A stretch of 64,000 nucleotides of DNA, taken from Lichina pygmaea (Eukaryota > Ascomycota > Lichinomycetes > Lichinales > Lichinaceae). The stretch's first letter is position 1. Each line of letters begins with the position of its first letter. The notes under the pieces are model-generated. The model was not told the origin of the DNA and made no database searches. It saw nothing but the letters and a program-made list of their open reading frames with translations. Location of the stretch: positions 992,001 through 1,056,000 of the forward strand of contig OY730172.1 of the NCBI GenBank assembly GCA_963422465.1, given 5' to 3'. The translations under genes and the position numbers were made by a program. Of this stretch, positions 47,621-57,865 are shown one piece after another.

Positions 47621-48200
47621 ATCTAGGATTGACCGTTCCACACTAGAGATGACGGGGAGCAATTGCACGCTGGGCGTTTCAGATTCATATCGGCACGATG
47701 CAGGTTACCAAGGCCGGCGGAGGAAGGACTGCGGACGTCGGAGCTCAACCGCCCTCCGCGAAGGATGTAGCATTACCCTTGAGTCTTGATACTTGTACGT
47801 GTATTTCACCTACTGGCTTACATCTATCCATCAATCTGTTCATCCATCTATCCATCCATCTATCCATCCGTCTGTCCACCCACGCCATCCCAGCTCCACG
47901 CCGTCTCAGTTCAACAGTACGTACAGCATCCACATACCGTACCCACATATCAGTACCGTACAGTACTCGTACATACGTTCGAGATTTAGAACGGAAAACG
48001 ACCAGACTTTTATCCTGATCGGTGCACAAACCCAAGACTTGAAGCACTTGCTCATATCCGTCTCTTGTCTTGTCGGACCAACAGATAAAATTGGATAACA
48101 GCCATACGAGTAGAGGCTCCTTGATAGTACAGAGAAAAGAGTGAGACGTGATCACTCTTGTTGCTATTCCCTCCCCCTCCCCCCAAGTTCCAAAGAAACC
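47621..48200. other. Spacer with ATCC microsatellite
   Basis: No gene. Holds the 3' UTR of the complex I subunit, a (ATCC) array and GTAC words near 47915-47980. Confidence 0.5.
47818..47880. repeat. (ATCC/ATCT) microsatellite
   Basis: About fifteen tetranucleotides alternating ATCC and ATCT with a few interruptions. Confidence 0.8.
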
Positions 48201-48320
48201 AAAAAAGAGAATTATTGAGTAGACGATGTGGGATTTGAACCCGCGCCCCCCTTTTCGGACCCCGGAACCAGCCGGCTGCCTGAGTGCCCAGGTATCCACT
48301 GCCATATTCACATGGGACAC
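48201..48320 (-). ncRNA. tRNA-derived Pol III unit (tRNA relic or SINE head)
   Basis: On the minus strand a B-box GGTTCAAATCC (48241-48231) sits in a T-arm-like GCGGGTTCAAATCCCAC, followed by ACATCGTC and then six T residues (48206-48201), a Pol III terminator. About 60 nt upstream, TGGCAGTGGAT (48304-48294) resembles an A-box. The 5' acceptor strand that should pair with ATCGTC is missing and the T-stem has one mismatch, so it is not a good intact tRNA. Best read as a tRNA-Leu/Ser-type relic or a tRNA-derived SINE. Confidence 0.45.
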
Positions 48321-48499
48321 TAACTTGGTCCGCACCCATGAATATTCAGACTGGCTACCGAGACCCCCACAAGTGCCCTTAAACCCCTAGGCCAATCGTC
48401 CTGAAATACAGATGGACAGGAAAGAATATATAAAGAAAACGGCGGAACCAGGACAGCAGGCAGTGTCACGTGTTGAGGGGGACTAAGCACCCTGGTTCT

Positions 48500-48875
48500 C
48501 CCCAACGACATACTGTACCAAGGTACATGGCTCTCCCCTGTCGATAGTGTACTGGTACCTTCGGACTTGAGTACCTTACTTAAGTATGTATGTAGATAGT
48601 TTCTTCCTGTTTCCTTCCTATCTCGTGTTTTCTGTTTTCTGTTTCTATCCCAGGCTTCCGTACGGAGTACAGTACCGGTACAGAGTAATTACGCTCTGCA
48701 GACAACACTCCCTACCAGTACCTTTGTACAGACCACACTCCTTATAGACTACAGTACTGTAGTCTGTACCTACAGTCCACCCCGCACCTACAGTACAGTA
48801 CAGACTATTCTCTACATATCACTCTGTACAGAGAGAAGCACTGTACATACAGTACAGTACACAAGTAGAGCTACT
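48500..48875. repeat. GTAC-rich palindromic stretch
   Basis: Dense GTAC, TACAGTAC and TACGGAGTAC words (for example CAGTACAGTACAGAC near 48790, ACATACAGTACAGTACAC near 48845). Lies between the tRNA-like unit and the first LINE copy. Confidence 0.6.
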
Positions 48876-48879
48876 ATAA

Positions 48880-49330
48880 CTCTATTTTATTTTTATTTTA
48901 TTCTTACTCTGATTTGGCTGGTGAGCCATGCAGAACTTCTAGATATATACTTGTTTTCTCAGAAAACCTTTGAAGGAATAAAAACTAAGACTTGGGTAAG
49001 ACTGGGGAAATATTATATAGAATATGTAGTGTCTAGAGAAAATAAGAATCAGAGAGATGTTGTGGTTGCTGACAAGAGTTAGTGTGCTAAGTTGAACTGG
49101 TCTAGTCTTTTCAAAGACATAAACCAGAGAAGAAATTGTTTGAGAACTTTAGGTTCTTAAAGAAGAGTAGAGAAATCATAGAAAAGAAAAGTGGTTTGCT
49201 GTCTTTGTTCAAGAAACTTATTACAAAAGAAAGTAATATGTTGTGCAGTCTCTTCTCCAAAACCACAAGAGTATAGAGAGGATTGAAAGTCTGGAACATT
49301 TGCTCTGAAAAGAAACTGAAGCTGGCTACT
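48880..49330 (-). mobile_element. LINE copy D, 3' fragment
   Basis: Minus-strand fragment matching the 3' end of the LINE at 53791-54240: an A/T tail (ATTTTATTTTTATTTTA at 48883) followed by GGCTGGTGAGCCATGCAGA, AAAACCTTTGAAGGAATAAA and the antisense of the last coding exon region. 5'-truncated at about 49330 and diverged, so an old copy. Confidence 0.75.
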
Positions 49331-51029
49331 CATCAGCGAAAATGAACTTTACGTAATCTGGCATAGGGTGCACAGGGTGCCCTAGGCGGCAGGGCCAAAA
49401 CTGTCGAAATATACGCCATCATATACTAGTAAATTCATCAGCTGGAGTGGGCTGCATAGTAAGTGATGCTGGCCACCAGGCATCTCAGGGCACCATCAGC
49501 CAAGTGTTGGCTCCCAGGTGTCTGCTATTGGCTATCAGCTGATCGCAAGCAGCCAGTTGTTGCATTGTGCAGTCAGATACTGTCCAGGTGGGTTGTCTTT
49601 CTATAGTATGTTTGTTAACTCCATACATCACCAACAGCCGAAAAGCAGTGTGTAGGGCAAAAGCTCCTAGCTGTATAAAGTTTACCAGCACCCATCTTTC
49701 ACCTTCAGATGTTGGCAGCATTGTAAGGTTGACATCCAGGTACTGACTGTTGTTCTCACAATGCTATCTAGTGTCTGGCAGAAGCCAACTACAGTCTCTA
49801 CACTGCTGACTGATGATGAGGTATTCAAGTGATGCTATCATCAGGATATCTATCATCTGCTGAGTGGATGTGGCTCACAGCAGTGAGCTTAGAGGACAGA
49901 GACTGTTGTGTTGGTCAGGTAAAACTGAGGTAGGCCTGCAACGACTCGAACCTCCACGTGGTGCAGGCTGGGAACCTCGGGGCAGTCGATGGCGGGCGGC
50001 TTCCCAGGCTGCTCGTAGTCGCTGCACCGAGAGCTAATCGAGTCACCGGTCGAGCTGCTGGTGTTGCGGAGCGACGGGCCACCGGAGGTGTCGCGCAGGC
50101 ACCCTGGACGCCCCCGTGAAACAGCTACAGCAGAACAGAGGACTGCGACCAAGCTTGGGAGATGAAAACCACCCGACAGACGACTACCGTGTACGCTACG
50201 GCCCGAAGCCAGCCCCACAGCTGGTGGATGTGAAGTCTAGGCGTCTGATAGGGCACCTCTGGAGTAGTCGAGAGGAGTTCTCGTCACGTCACCCTCCTAG
50301 CAGAGTCTCCAGCTAACGCGTGAGGATCTGCTAGGGGGGGAGTGGCCTTGGCACCGCGGCGTTGTTAATCAAACAGGGACCACCTGTTAAAGAAGGAGAG
50401 TGGTCGTACGAGGAGATGTCGCCACTCCAGTGCCTAAGGGCTGTGTGATAGCCAAAGTGCTGGCTTGATGGTTTTGCCTAAGGCCTTGCCACGAAGTCTC
50501 TTCGTACGATCCACAATCTGGGGCCAGGGGACTGGGTTATCCAGTGGGCCAACAGGTGCAACCGGGGCCCCACAGGTGACAGCGGACCAAGGAGAACTCC
50601 TCCCTACTTGGTTAGTGGGCTGGAAAGGCGGCCCTGCAGGTGCTGGCACGGCCTGCAGAGTCCGTAAGGCCTGCGAGGCATGGTCGGCCTTTGTACGAGA
50701 GATCTGCGAAGGTAACGCGAAACAGTTAACAACTGCGAGGCGTGGCATATAATGGCAGTGACGGAGGTAGGGCCTGGGCCTACTACGAGACTGTCTATAT
50801 GGCCCGAGAGGACGGATGCGCATGCCGGTTCGTACGGAGTGCAGGCTTAGGCTGCAAACAACAAGCTCAGGGAGCAAACTACAGTTGGAGCGTGGGCTCT
50901 GGGCTGGTGACCCAGCGCTCCGAAGCAGGATCCCAGGGGTGAGCACGTACGGCGGAGCTGCAAGAGACCTCGGGACTGTGGGAAAGCGTGGTAGAGACCC
51001 TGTGGGGGGGTGCCAACTCTACACTATGT
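49331..51029. other. Unassigned block between LINE fragments
   Basis: 1.7 kb with no recognised gene. From about 49890 on it is more GC-rich than the LINE copies on both sides. A minus-strand open stretch (50218-49889) includes RDTSGGPSLRNTSSSTGDSI and EVPSLHHVEVRVVAGLPQF; two others at 50434-50946 (-) and 50816-51088 (+) have no recognisable features. Could be an unknown repeat or host sequence caught between insertions. Confidence 0.35.
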
Positions 51030-53321
51030 TCTGGCATAGTACGACTGTGGCCCTCTGGTTCCTGACCTGGAAACACAAGAAGGAATAGCCAAAACCTTTG
51101 AGGAAAAGACTAAAGCCTTCTCACAGCAGTTCTTTCCAAAAGCTCTAGTTCCAGAACCAGGCTCAGAAAGCTCCCAGACGATCTCTGAGATACAGCTCTC
51201 CCAGGAGGTAACATGTGAAGAAGTGGAGCAAATTCTGGCCAAGAAGAAACCTTTCATATCAGGAGGGAGAGATAAGCTGCCAAATGGATTTCTGAGAGCT
51301 CTGGAGCCTAGGTTCTGCCAAGCTCTAGCTATTCTGACTTCAACATGCTGGAAACTGGAGTACTTCCCTGAAAGATTTAAGAGTGCAAAAACAGTCTGCT
51401 TGAGGAAACCTGGCAAGAGAACCTACAATCAAGCTAAAGCCTGGTGCCCTATAGCTCTGCTAAACACAACAGGCAAGCTGATGGAAGCTATTGCTGCAGC
51501 CAGACTAAGCAAGATAGCAGAAGAAGCTGGACTATTGCCAGATATCCAGATGGGCTTTAGGAAAGGAAGATCCACAGAAGCAGCACTTTTCCTCCTAACC
51601 TCCCAAGTGCAAAAAGCCTGGAAGGAAGGCATAGTTGCATCCCTACTCTCACTGGATATCTCAGGAGCCTATGACAGAGTTCTCCCCAAGATACTACAGC
51701 AAATTCTGAAAAGAAAAGGAATACCTGCCTGGCTAGCTTCCTGGATCTACTCCTGTGATAAGCACTCTACCACTCTTGTCTTTGATGATTCTGAGTCTTG
51801 TTCAATTCCTATTCATTGTGGAGTTCCTCAAGGTTCTTCATTATCCCCTATTCTTTTTCTATTCTACATTTCTGAATTGCATGAGACTGTGCATACTCCC
51901 TCTTCTGGTGTATCTGCCCTGGGGTTTGCAGATGATACAAATCTGCTTGCTTTTGGTCACTCCTTGAAAAGTAACCTTCTGAAGTTAAAGAACACACACC
52001 TCAAATGTCTATCATGGGCTGCAAGACATGGAATGGTCTTCTCTCCTGAGAAATATGAAATACTTCATTTTTCCAGAAGAAGATGGGACAATCTTCAGCT
52101 CAAGCTCAGATTGGGGAATGTGATTCTCAAACCAAAAGAAGAAGTGCGAGTACTTGGAGTGTACCTAGATGCAAAGCTCCACTGGCACAAACACCAGAGG
52201 ATTATTCTTCAAAAAGCACAGAAAGCACTCTCTTCTCTTTCTAGAACTTCCTATTCTACTTGGGGCTTTCCAGTTCACACATCACGTCTGGTGTACACTG
52301 CTATACTTAGATCTCTACTGAGCTATGCAGTGGGGATCTGGTTTAACCCTCTAAGAAAATCCTCCAATATCTCTTCTCTTGTTTCATTTCAAAACAGATG
52401 CCTAAGACTTATTGAGGGTGCCTTCAAAGCCACTCCTTCTTTTCTATTAGAGAGTGAGCTTTTTCTTCTACCTCTAGACCTATACTTTAAATTTCACACT
52501 GCCTGTTTTCTTTCTTCTATTCAAAACTGACCTCTCAAATACTTTCTTGACAGTATCTTTTCCACTATTTCCAGCTATGCCTCTCTCTTGAAGAAACCTT
52601 TAAAGGAATCCTCAACTATCTCTCCTAAGTGGAAATTCACTTGGTTAAGTCAAATAACTACTAACCAGGCTAGTTCAAAGAAAGAACTACAAAAGCTCTT
52701 TACTAAAGAGTGGAAAGACCAATGGGAAGAGAAGAAAAGAAGAAGCTATCCAGGCTGGCAGACTTTCTGTCAAAAGCCACACAAAAACAATCTGAAGCTC
52801 TACAAAAAGTTACAGAAAGCTGAGGCAAGTCTGCTACTGCAAATCAGGACTGGAAGAATTGGTCTGGCAAGTTTTCTTTTCAGAGCTGGAGCTCCTGACT
52901 TCCCTACCCCACTATGTGTGTGTGGCCAAGCAGAAGAAACTGCAAAACATATCACCTCTTCATGCTCTCTTTATTCAAGACAAAGACAACAAGTCTTTTA
53001 ATCCCCAAGACTTCACCACTATTATTTCAAACCCAGAGCTACTACAGAAGTTCTTGTACTGGTTTATGTCTTTGAAAAGACTAAACCAGTTTAATCTAGC
53101 TTTCAAACTCCACTATTCCCAATCCAATACCTAGATTCTCTTCTCTTACCAGAAACTTCAAGATTCCTTTTGTTACATTCCCTAGTCACACCCTGCCTTC
53201 AGTTTTTATCCCTTCAAAGGTTTTCTGAAGGAGTTCACTATTAGCTAGAAGATCTGCATAGCTGTAAAGCTACTACCAGTGTAAGAATCAAATAAAAATA
53301 AAAAAATAAAAATAGTCTTCT
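51030..53321 (+). mobile_element. LINE copy A (Tad-like), 5'-truncated
   Basis: Non-LTR retrotransposon copy that begins inside the linker before the reverse transcriptase (PLVPDLETQEGIAKTF) and ends with an (AAATA) tail at about 53290-53321. The coding part is described in the next entry. A 5' target duplication was not found, so its left border is a break or a later rearrangement. Confidence 0.85.
51031..53134 (+). pseudogene. LINE reverse transcriptase ORF2, copy A
   Basis: Reverse transcriptase of the non-LTR class: SGGRDKLPNGFLRAL, WCPIALLNTTGKLMEAI, MGFRKGRSTEAALFLL, SLDISGAYDRVLP, CGVPQGSSLSPILFLFY and the catalytic box GFADDTN. After the thumb region (WIYSC to GVYLDAKLHWHKHQ and SYAVGIWFNPLRKSSN) there is a terminal zinc knuckle CVCGQAEETAKHITSSC. 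No RNase H motif is evident between them. The copy has one in-frame TGA at 52528-52530 and one frameshift near 52990-53000, so it is inactive. Closely related to copy B. Confidence 0.88.
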
Positions 53322-53777
53322 TTTCTTTGACTAGTCTGGATGATGAAAGTTTGAATCTGTTAGAAGAATATGTTGTCCTTGCTCTTGTAGAGTATTTTGG
53401 AGCAAACAGAGAAGAGCTTCTGATACTTCTGTGTAATTTTCTTGGCTTTATGGAGTGAAGTAAAGATTATGTACCCAAAGAGAGGTGGTGGAGTTCTCCA
53501 AGTGGATTTCAAGAGAAATAAAATCTTTACTCTAGAAAGTAGGGTGAAGAGAAGAAAGTTTCAGGTTCTTGTTAATTAGAAAAAGTGTTCTGCCAATCTC
53601 TAAAAAGTAAAAAGAAAGAAAGGAAGAAAAAACAGTAGAGGTGCTTGTTTCTAGATGGGAGTTTTTCCAGAGTTCTTGAAGTGTAATAATATCCACCTCT
53701 TGAAGAGCTGCGGTTGCTAGAAGTAGCTCTTGGACTGATTGACTTTTTTACATATTATACTGGAGAAGAGTAAGCTT

Positions 53778-53790
53778 AGAGCCTTTCATG
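53778..53790. repeat. 13-bp target-site duplication, left
   Basis: AGAGCCTTTCATG, identical to 55791-55803; the two flank LINE copy B and mark its insertion into copy E. Confidence 0.8.
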
Positions 53791-55790
53791 TTTTTATTTT
53801 ATTTTTTTATTTGATTCTTACACTGATAGTAGCTTTTCAGCCATGCAGATCTTCTAGCTAAGAGTGATTTTCTTCAGAAAACCTTTAGAGGAATAAAAAC
53901 TGAAGACTGGGGGTGACTAGAGGATGTAGCAAAAGGAAATCTTGTAGTGACTGGTAGAAAGAAAACTTCTAGATATTAGAGTGTGAATAGTGGAGTTTGA
54001 AAGCCAGATTAAACTGGTTCAGTCTTTTCAAAGGCATGAACCAGTATAGAAACTTCTGTAGAAGCTCTGGGTTTGAAATAATAGAAGTGAAATCTTGAGA
54101 ATTAAAAGGAGCTTGCTGTCTTTGACTTGAATAAAGAGAGCATGAAGAGGTGATATGTTTCACTGTCTCTTCTGCTTGACCACAGACACATAAAGGGGTA
54201 GGAAAGTCTGGAACTCCAGCTCTGAATAGAAAACTTGCCAGGCCAATTCTCCCAGTTCTGGTTTGTAGTAGTAGACTTGCCTCAGCTTCCTGTAGCTCTT
54301 TGTAGAGCTTCAGGTTATTGTGGTGAGGCTTTTGACAAAACACCTGCCACCCAGAGTAGCTTTTTCTTTTCTTCTCCTCCCATTGGTTTTCCCACTCTTT
54401 AACAAAGAGTTTCTGTAGTTCTTTCTTTGAACTCGCCTGGTTAGTAGTTAATTGGTTTAACCAAGTGAACTTCCAATAGGGGGAGATAGTTGAGGATTCC
54501 TTTAAAGGTTTCTTCACAGAAAAGGCATAGTGGGAGATATTGGAAAAGATATTGTCCAGAAGTGTTTTCAGAGAGGAGGTTTGAATAGAAGAGAGAAAAC
54601 AGGCTGTGCAAAATTTGAAATAGAGATCTAGAGGTAAAAGAAAAAGCTCACTCTCTAATAAGAAAGATGGAGTGGCTTTGAAGGCACCTCCAATAAGTCT
54701 CAGGCATTTGTTCTGGAATGTGCTAAGAGAAGAGATATTAGAAGATTTTCTTAGAAGATTGAACCAGATCCCCACAGCATAACTCAGTAAAGATCTGAGT
54801 ATTGCAGTATACACAAGACATGATGTGAGGACTGGGAAACCCCAAGTAGAATATGAAGTTCTAGAAAGAGAGGAAAGTGCTTTCTGGGCTTTTTGAAGAA
54901 TAATCCTCTGGTGCTTATGCCAGTGGAGTTTTGCATCCAGGTACACTCCTAATACTCGCACTTCTTCTTTTGGTCTTAGAATCACATTCCCCAGTCTGAG
55001 CTTAAGCTGAAGATTGTCTGATCTTCTTCTGGAAAAATGAAGTATTTCATATTTCTCAGGAGAGAAGACTATTCCATGTCTTGCAGCCCATGATAGACAT
55101 TTGAGGTGTGTGTTCTTTAACTTCAGAAGGTTGCTTTTTAGAGAGTGTCCAAATGCAAGCAGATTTGTATCATCTGCAAATCCCAGAGCAGAAACACCAG
55201 TGGAAGGAGAGTGTACAGTTTCATGAAGTTCAGAAATGTAAAATAGAAATAGAATAGGAGATAAAGGGGAACCTTGGGGAACTCCACAGTGAATAGGAAT
55301 AGCAGAAGACTCAGAGTCATCAAACACAAGAGTGGTAGAACGACTGGTGCAGAAAGAGAGAATCCAGGAAGATAGCCAGAGAGGAATTCTTTTTCTCTCT
55401 AGGATTTGTTGGAGGATCTTAGGTAGAACTCTGTCATAGGCTCCTGAGATATCCAGAGAAAGTAGAGATGCAACCATGCCTTCCTTCCAGACTTTTTCCA
55501 CTTGGGAAGTTAGTAGGAAGAGTGCTGATTCAGTTGATCTTCCTTTCCTGAAGCCCATCTGGATTTCTGGCAAAAGTCTAGCTTCTTCTGCTACCTTGCT
55601 TAGCCTGGTTGCTGTAATAGCTTCCATCAGCTTGCCAGTTGTGTTTAGCAAAGCTATAGGGCGCCAGGCTTTAGCTTGGTTATAGCATCCTTTACCAGGT
55701 TTTCTTAGACAGACTGTCTTTGCATTCTTGAACCTCTCTGGAAAGTATTCCAGTCTCCAGCATGTTGATGTGAGAACAGCCATAGCTTGG
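53791..55790 (-). mobile_element. LINE copy B, 5'-truncated insertion
   Basis: 2.0-kb LINE from its A/T tail (antisense TTTTTATTTTATTTTTTTAT at 53791) to a 5' truncation inside the RT at about 55790. Bounded by the perfect 13-bp duplication AGAGCCTTTCATG. It is the youngest-looking LINE copy here, because its truncated RT frame is uninterrupted. Confidence 0.85.
53969..55783 (-). CDS. LINE reverse transcriptase, partial ORF2, copy B
   Basis: 604-codon open frame, lacking the endonuclease. Visible motifs: CLRKPGKGCYNQAKAWRPIA, MGFRKGRSTESALFLL, SLDISGAYDRVLP, CGVPQGSPLSPILFLFY, GFADDTNLLAFG, then LGVYLDAKLHWHKHQ and the C-terminal knuckle CVCGQAEETVKHITSSC, ending HYSHSNI. The Asp pair of FADD and the DISGAYDRV Asp are intact. 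There is no RNase H domain between RT and the knuckle, unlike some Tad-clade members. It starts at the 5' truncation point, so the first Met is just the first in frame and not a native start. Not expected to be translated or mobile alone. Confidence 0.87.
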   Translation of the reverse strand: MAVLTSTCWRLEYFPERFKNAKTVCLRKPGKGCYNQAKAWRPIALLNTTGKLMEAITATRLSKVAEEARLLPEIQMGFRKGRSTESALFLLTSQVEKVWKEGMVASLLSLDISGAYDRVLPKILQQILERKRIPLWLSSWILSFCTSRSTTLVFDDSESSAIPIHCGVPQGSPLSPILFLFYISELHETVHSPSTGVSALGFADDTNLLAFGHSLKSNLLKLKNTHLKCLSWAARHGIVFSPEKYEILHFSRRRSDNLQLKLRLGNVILRPKEEVRVLGVYLDAKLHWHKHQRIILQKAQKALSSLSRTSYSTWGFPVLTSCLVYTAILRSLLSYAVGIWFNLLRKSSNISSLSTFQNKCLRLIGGAFKATPSFLLESELFLLPLDLYFKFCTACFLSSIQTSSLKTLLDNIFSNISHYAFSVKKPLKESSTISPYWKFTWLNQLTTNQASSKKELQKLFVKEWENQWEEKKRKSYSGWQVFCQKPHHNNLKLYKELQEAEASLLLQTRTGRIGLASFLFRAGVPDFPTPLCVCGQAEETVKHITSSCSLYSSQRQQAPFNSQDFTSIISNPELLQKFLYWFMPLKRLNQFNLAFKLHYSHSNI

Positions 55791-55803
55791 AGAGCCTTTC
55801 ATG
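55791..55803. repeat. 13-bp target-site duplication, right
   Basis: AGAGCCTTTCATG, the partner of 53778-53790. Confidence 0.8.
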
Positions 55804-56470
55804 TAGATATCTTATCTTCAAAGATCTTGAAAGGGTTGGCTGGTGCTTATCTCTTATTGTTTGTTGATCTTGCAGCAAGAATTTGAACTTCTGGACAGTT
55901 TCCCCTGATTCTCTCTGAGGTTCTGGTTGGCTCAGTTGTTTTGTGTTTTTTCTCTCCTGGTAATAGCTGGGAACAACTCTTCCCAGAACCACGTTCTTCA
56001 AGGACCATCATTTTTGACAAACACCACAATTTGTCATATATTCTGGAAAACAGCCGAGTTCCTCTCTGAAACCACTCAAACCTTAAGGTGAAAACCCATC
56101 ACCTTTGAGAACCACGCCTGTTTGTCAAAAGTTGTGATCTTGAATCCACGATCTTCTTCTTCAACAACCAGCAATCTACCCACAACCAGAGAGAGAGTCT
56201 CAGGATAAGAGGAATAGTTAGAGTCTGACTGACTCTGGAGCTAGCAGAGTCTTTGGCTCAAGGAAAGTCTAGATAGGGGGTCTGGTCCCTAGTCTAGGTT
56301 AATACTTCTAGCTTTGCCCAGAGCTTAGTTGGAAAAAGCTGCCCAGGAAAGTCTAGTCTTGGGGATTGGTCCCAGGACTAGATTATTACTGCTGGGAAAC
56401 CAGGTGACTCTTCTTTCTGGCAGTACTCTGCAGACAGAAAACACCCAACCAGTGCCAAACAATCTCTAAC

Positions 56471-57862
56471 ATGGCTCCCAAGAAGAAAAAACCCACCTCT
56501 TCAGAAAGTAACACCAGAGCTACACCAGCTATACTCTCCCAACCAGCTTCCAGTCTGCCTAGCACCCAGTCCAGCTCTCCTACCCTCCAACCAGCTCCCC
56601 AGAATGACTACAAACTAGTAGACTCCTGGATCAAAACCCAACCAGTCCCAGAATCTATTCTGAAAAGCTGGGAAAATATCAAAAAGAACTCCTTCTCTAC
56701 AGAAGCCCAGTCTAGCTCTACTGGCCTCACCAACAGAATCTTCCAGGAGCTGGAGAATATCAACAAGCGGCTGGACAAACAAGAAGCCAAGCCATCATAT
56801 GCCCAGGCTGTCCAAAAATCTATTCCAGCACAAATCCCTCTACCTGCAAGAATTCTCAAAGAAGTTCTTGTACATCCTGGTATCCAGCCACCTGACATGG
56901 CTAATAGAACTCACATCCAGCTTTTCCAGGCTCTTCAAGACAGACTACCCAGCCCCTACAACAAGCAGGTCAGAGCAGTAAGGAAACTTCCTTCAGGGAA
57001 TATCCTTATTAACACAGAAAGCCAAGAGACTAAAGTCTTCCTAGAGAAAAACCCTGCCTGGGTATCAGCTATCTTCACAAAGGAAGCAACCATCCAGCCC
57101 AAGAGATTCCCAGTTCTGATCCATGGAGTCAGAACAGAAGATATCCAACCTGAAGACCTGGAGAAAACCTGCCAGATAATCCAGAACAGCAACCCATCTC
57201 TGAGCAAACAAGTCACTATCCTGAGAGCCTACTGGTCTAAGAAGGCTATAGCTCAAAAGAAGCCAGTTACCTCTCTCCACCTGGATCTGGCTACCCCTGA
57301 ACAAGCCAATCTTTTGATTGAGAGTGGGCTAGTGCTGGGGCACAGGATGCATGAAGCAGAACCTTTCCTGGCAGACACAGTCATTGCACAATGTTTCAAG
57401 TGCTTTGGCTATGGGCACCAAGCACACTTCTGCAAGAACAAAGCTGTGTGTGGTGCCTGTGGAGGCCAGCATGAAAGGAGAGCCTGCCAAGTTCCTGAAC
57501 AGCTTCTCAAGCCAAAATGCTGCAACTGCAGAGGAGCTCACCCAGCCTGGGCCAGTGTCTGTCCAGTACGCCAGGAAGCAGCCAAGAAGGCAAGAGAAGT
57601 ATGGAACACACGCCCAGGAAAATATGAGATCCCAACAGCTACCTCTGTTCCAGCTCTACAACCCCCCCCAGTTATGTCTTTCCCTCTCTCTCAGTCTCTA
57701 CCAGGAGGGAAAAAACATAAAACAGCTGAGCCAAGCAGAAGCTCAGAGCGACTCAGAGGTGTACCCCCAGAAGTGCAAATTCTTTCTTCAAGATCAGCCA
57801 ACTCTGGAGGAAAGCTACCAGCTAACTCCTTCAAGATCTTTGATGCTGAGATGTCTGCATGA
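56471..57862 (+). CDS. LINE ORF1 RNA-binding protein with zinc knuckles
   Basis: 463-residue open frame starting MAPKKKKPTSSESNT (basic, then Ser/Pro/Thr-rich). The middle has an RRM-like/ORF1 region (KQVRAVRKLPSGNILINTES and FPVLIHGVRTEDIQPEDLE). The C-terminal third carries three CCHC-type knuckles: CFKCFGYGHQAHFC, CGACGGQHERRAC and CCNCRGAHPAWASVC. Such knuckles are standard for ORF1 of I/Jockey/Tad-type LINEs, where the protein coats the element RNA. The frame is complete with ATG and stop. Function is inferred from family. Confidence 0.85.
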   Translation: MAPKKKKPTSSESNTRATPAILSQPASSLPSTQSSSPTLQPAPQNDYKLVDSWIKTQPVPESILKSWENIKKNSFSTEAQSSSTGLTNRIFQELENINKRLDKQEAKPSYAQAVQKSIPAQIPLPARILKEVLVHPGIQPPDMANRTHIQLFQALQDRLPSPYNKQVRAVRKLPSGNILINTESQETKVFLEKNPAWVSAIFTKEATIQPKRFPVLIHGVRTEDIQPEDLEKTCQIIQNSNPSLSKQVTILRAYWSKKAIAQKKPVTSLHLDLATPEQANLLIESGLVLGHRMHEAEPFLADTVIAQCFKCFGYGHQAHFCKNKAVCGACGGQHERRACQVPEQLLKPKCCNCRGAHPAWASVCPVRQEAAKKAREVWNTRPGKYEIPTATSVPALQPPPVMSFPLSQSLPGGKKHKTAEPSRSSERLRGVPPEVQILSSRSANSGGKLPANSFKIFDAEMSA

Positions 57863-57865
57863 AAG

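Larger units (their letters stand above)
53322..55990 (-). mobile_element. LINE copy E, older, split by copy B
   Basis: Two minus-strand pieces of one older LINE: 55791-55990 carries the end of ORF1 (matching 57690-57870), and 53322-53790 carries the start of the endonuclease region (matching 57860-58330). The interruption between them, 53791-55790, is copy B. At 53322 the copy ends against the tail of copy A. At 55990 it abuts the 5' region of copy F head to head. Endonuclease reading frame is decayed. Confidence 0.75.
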
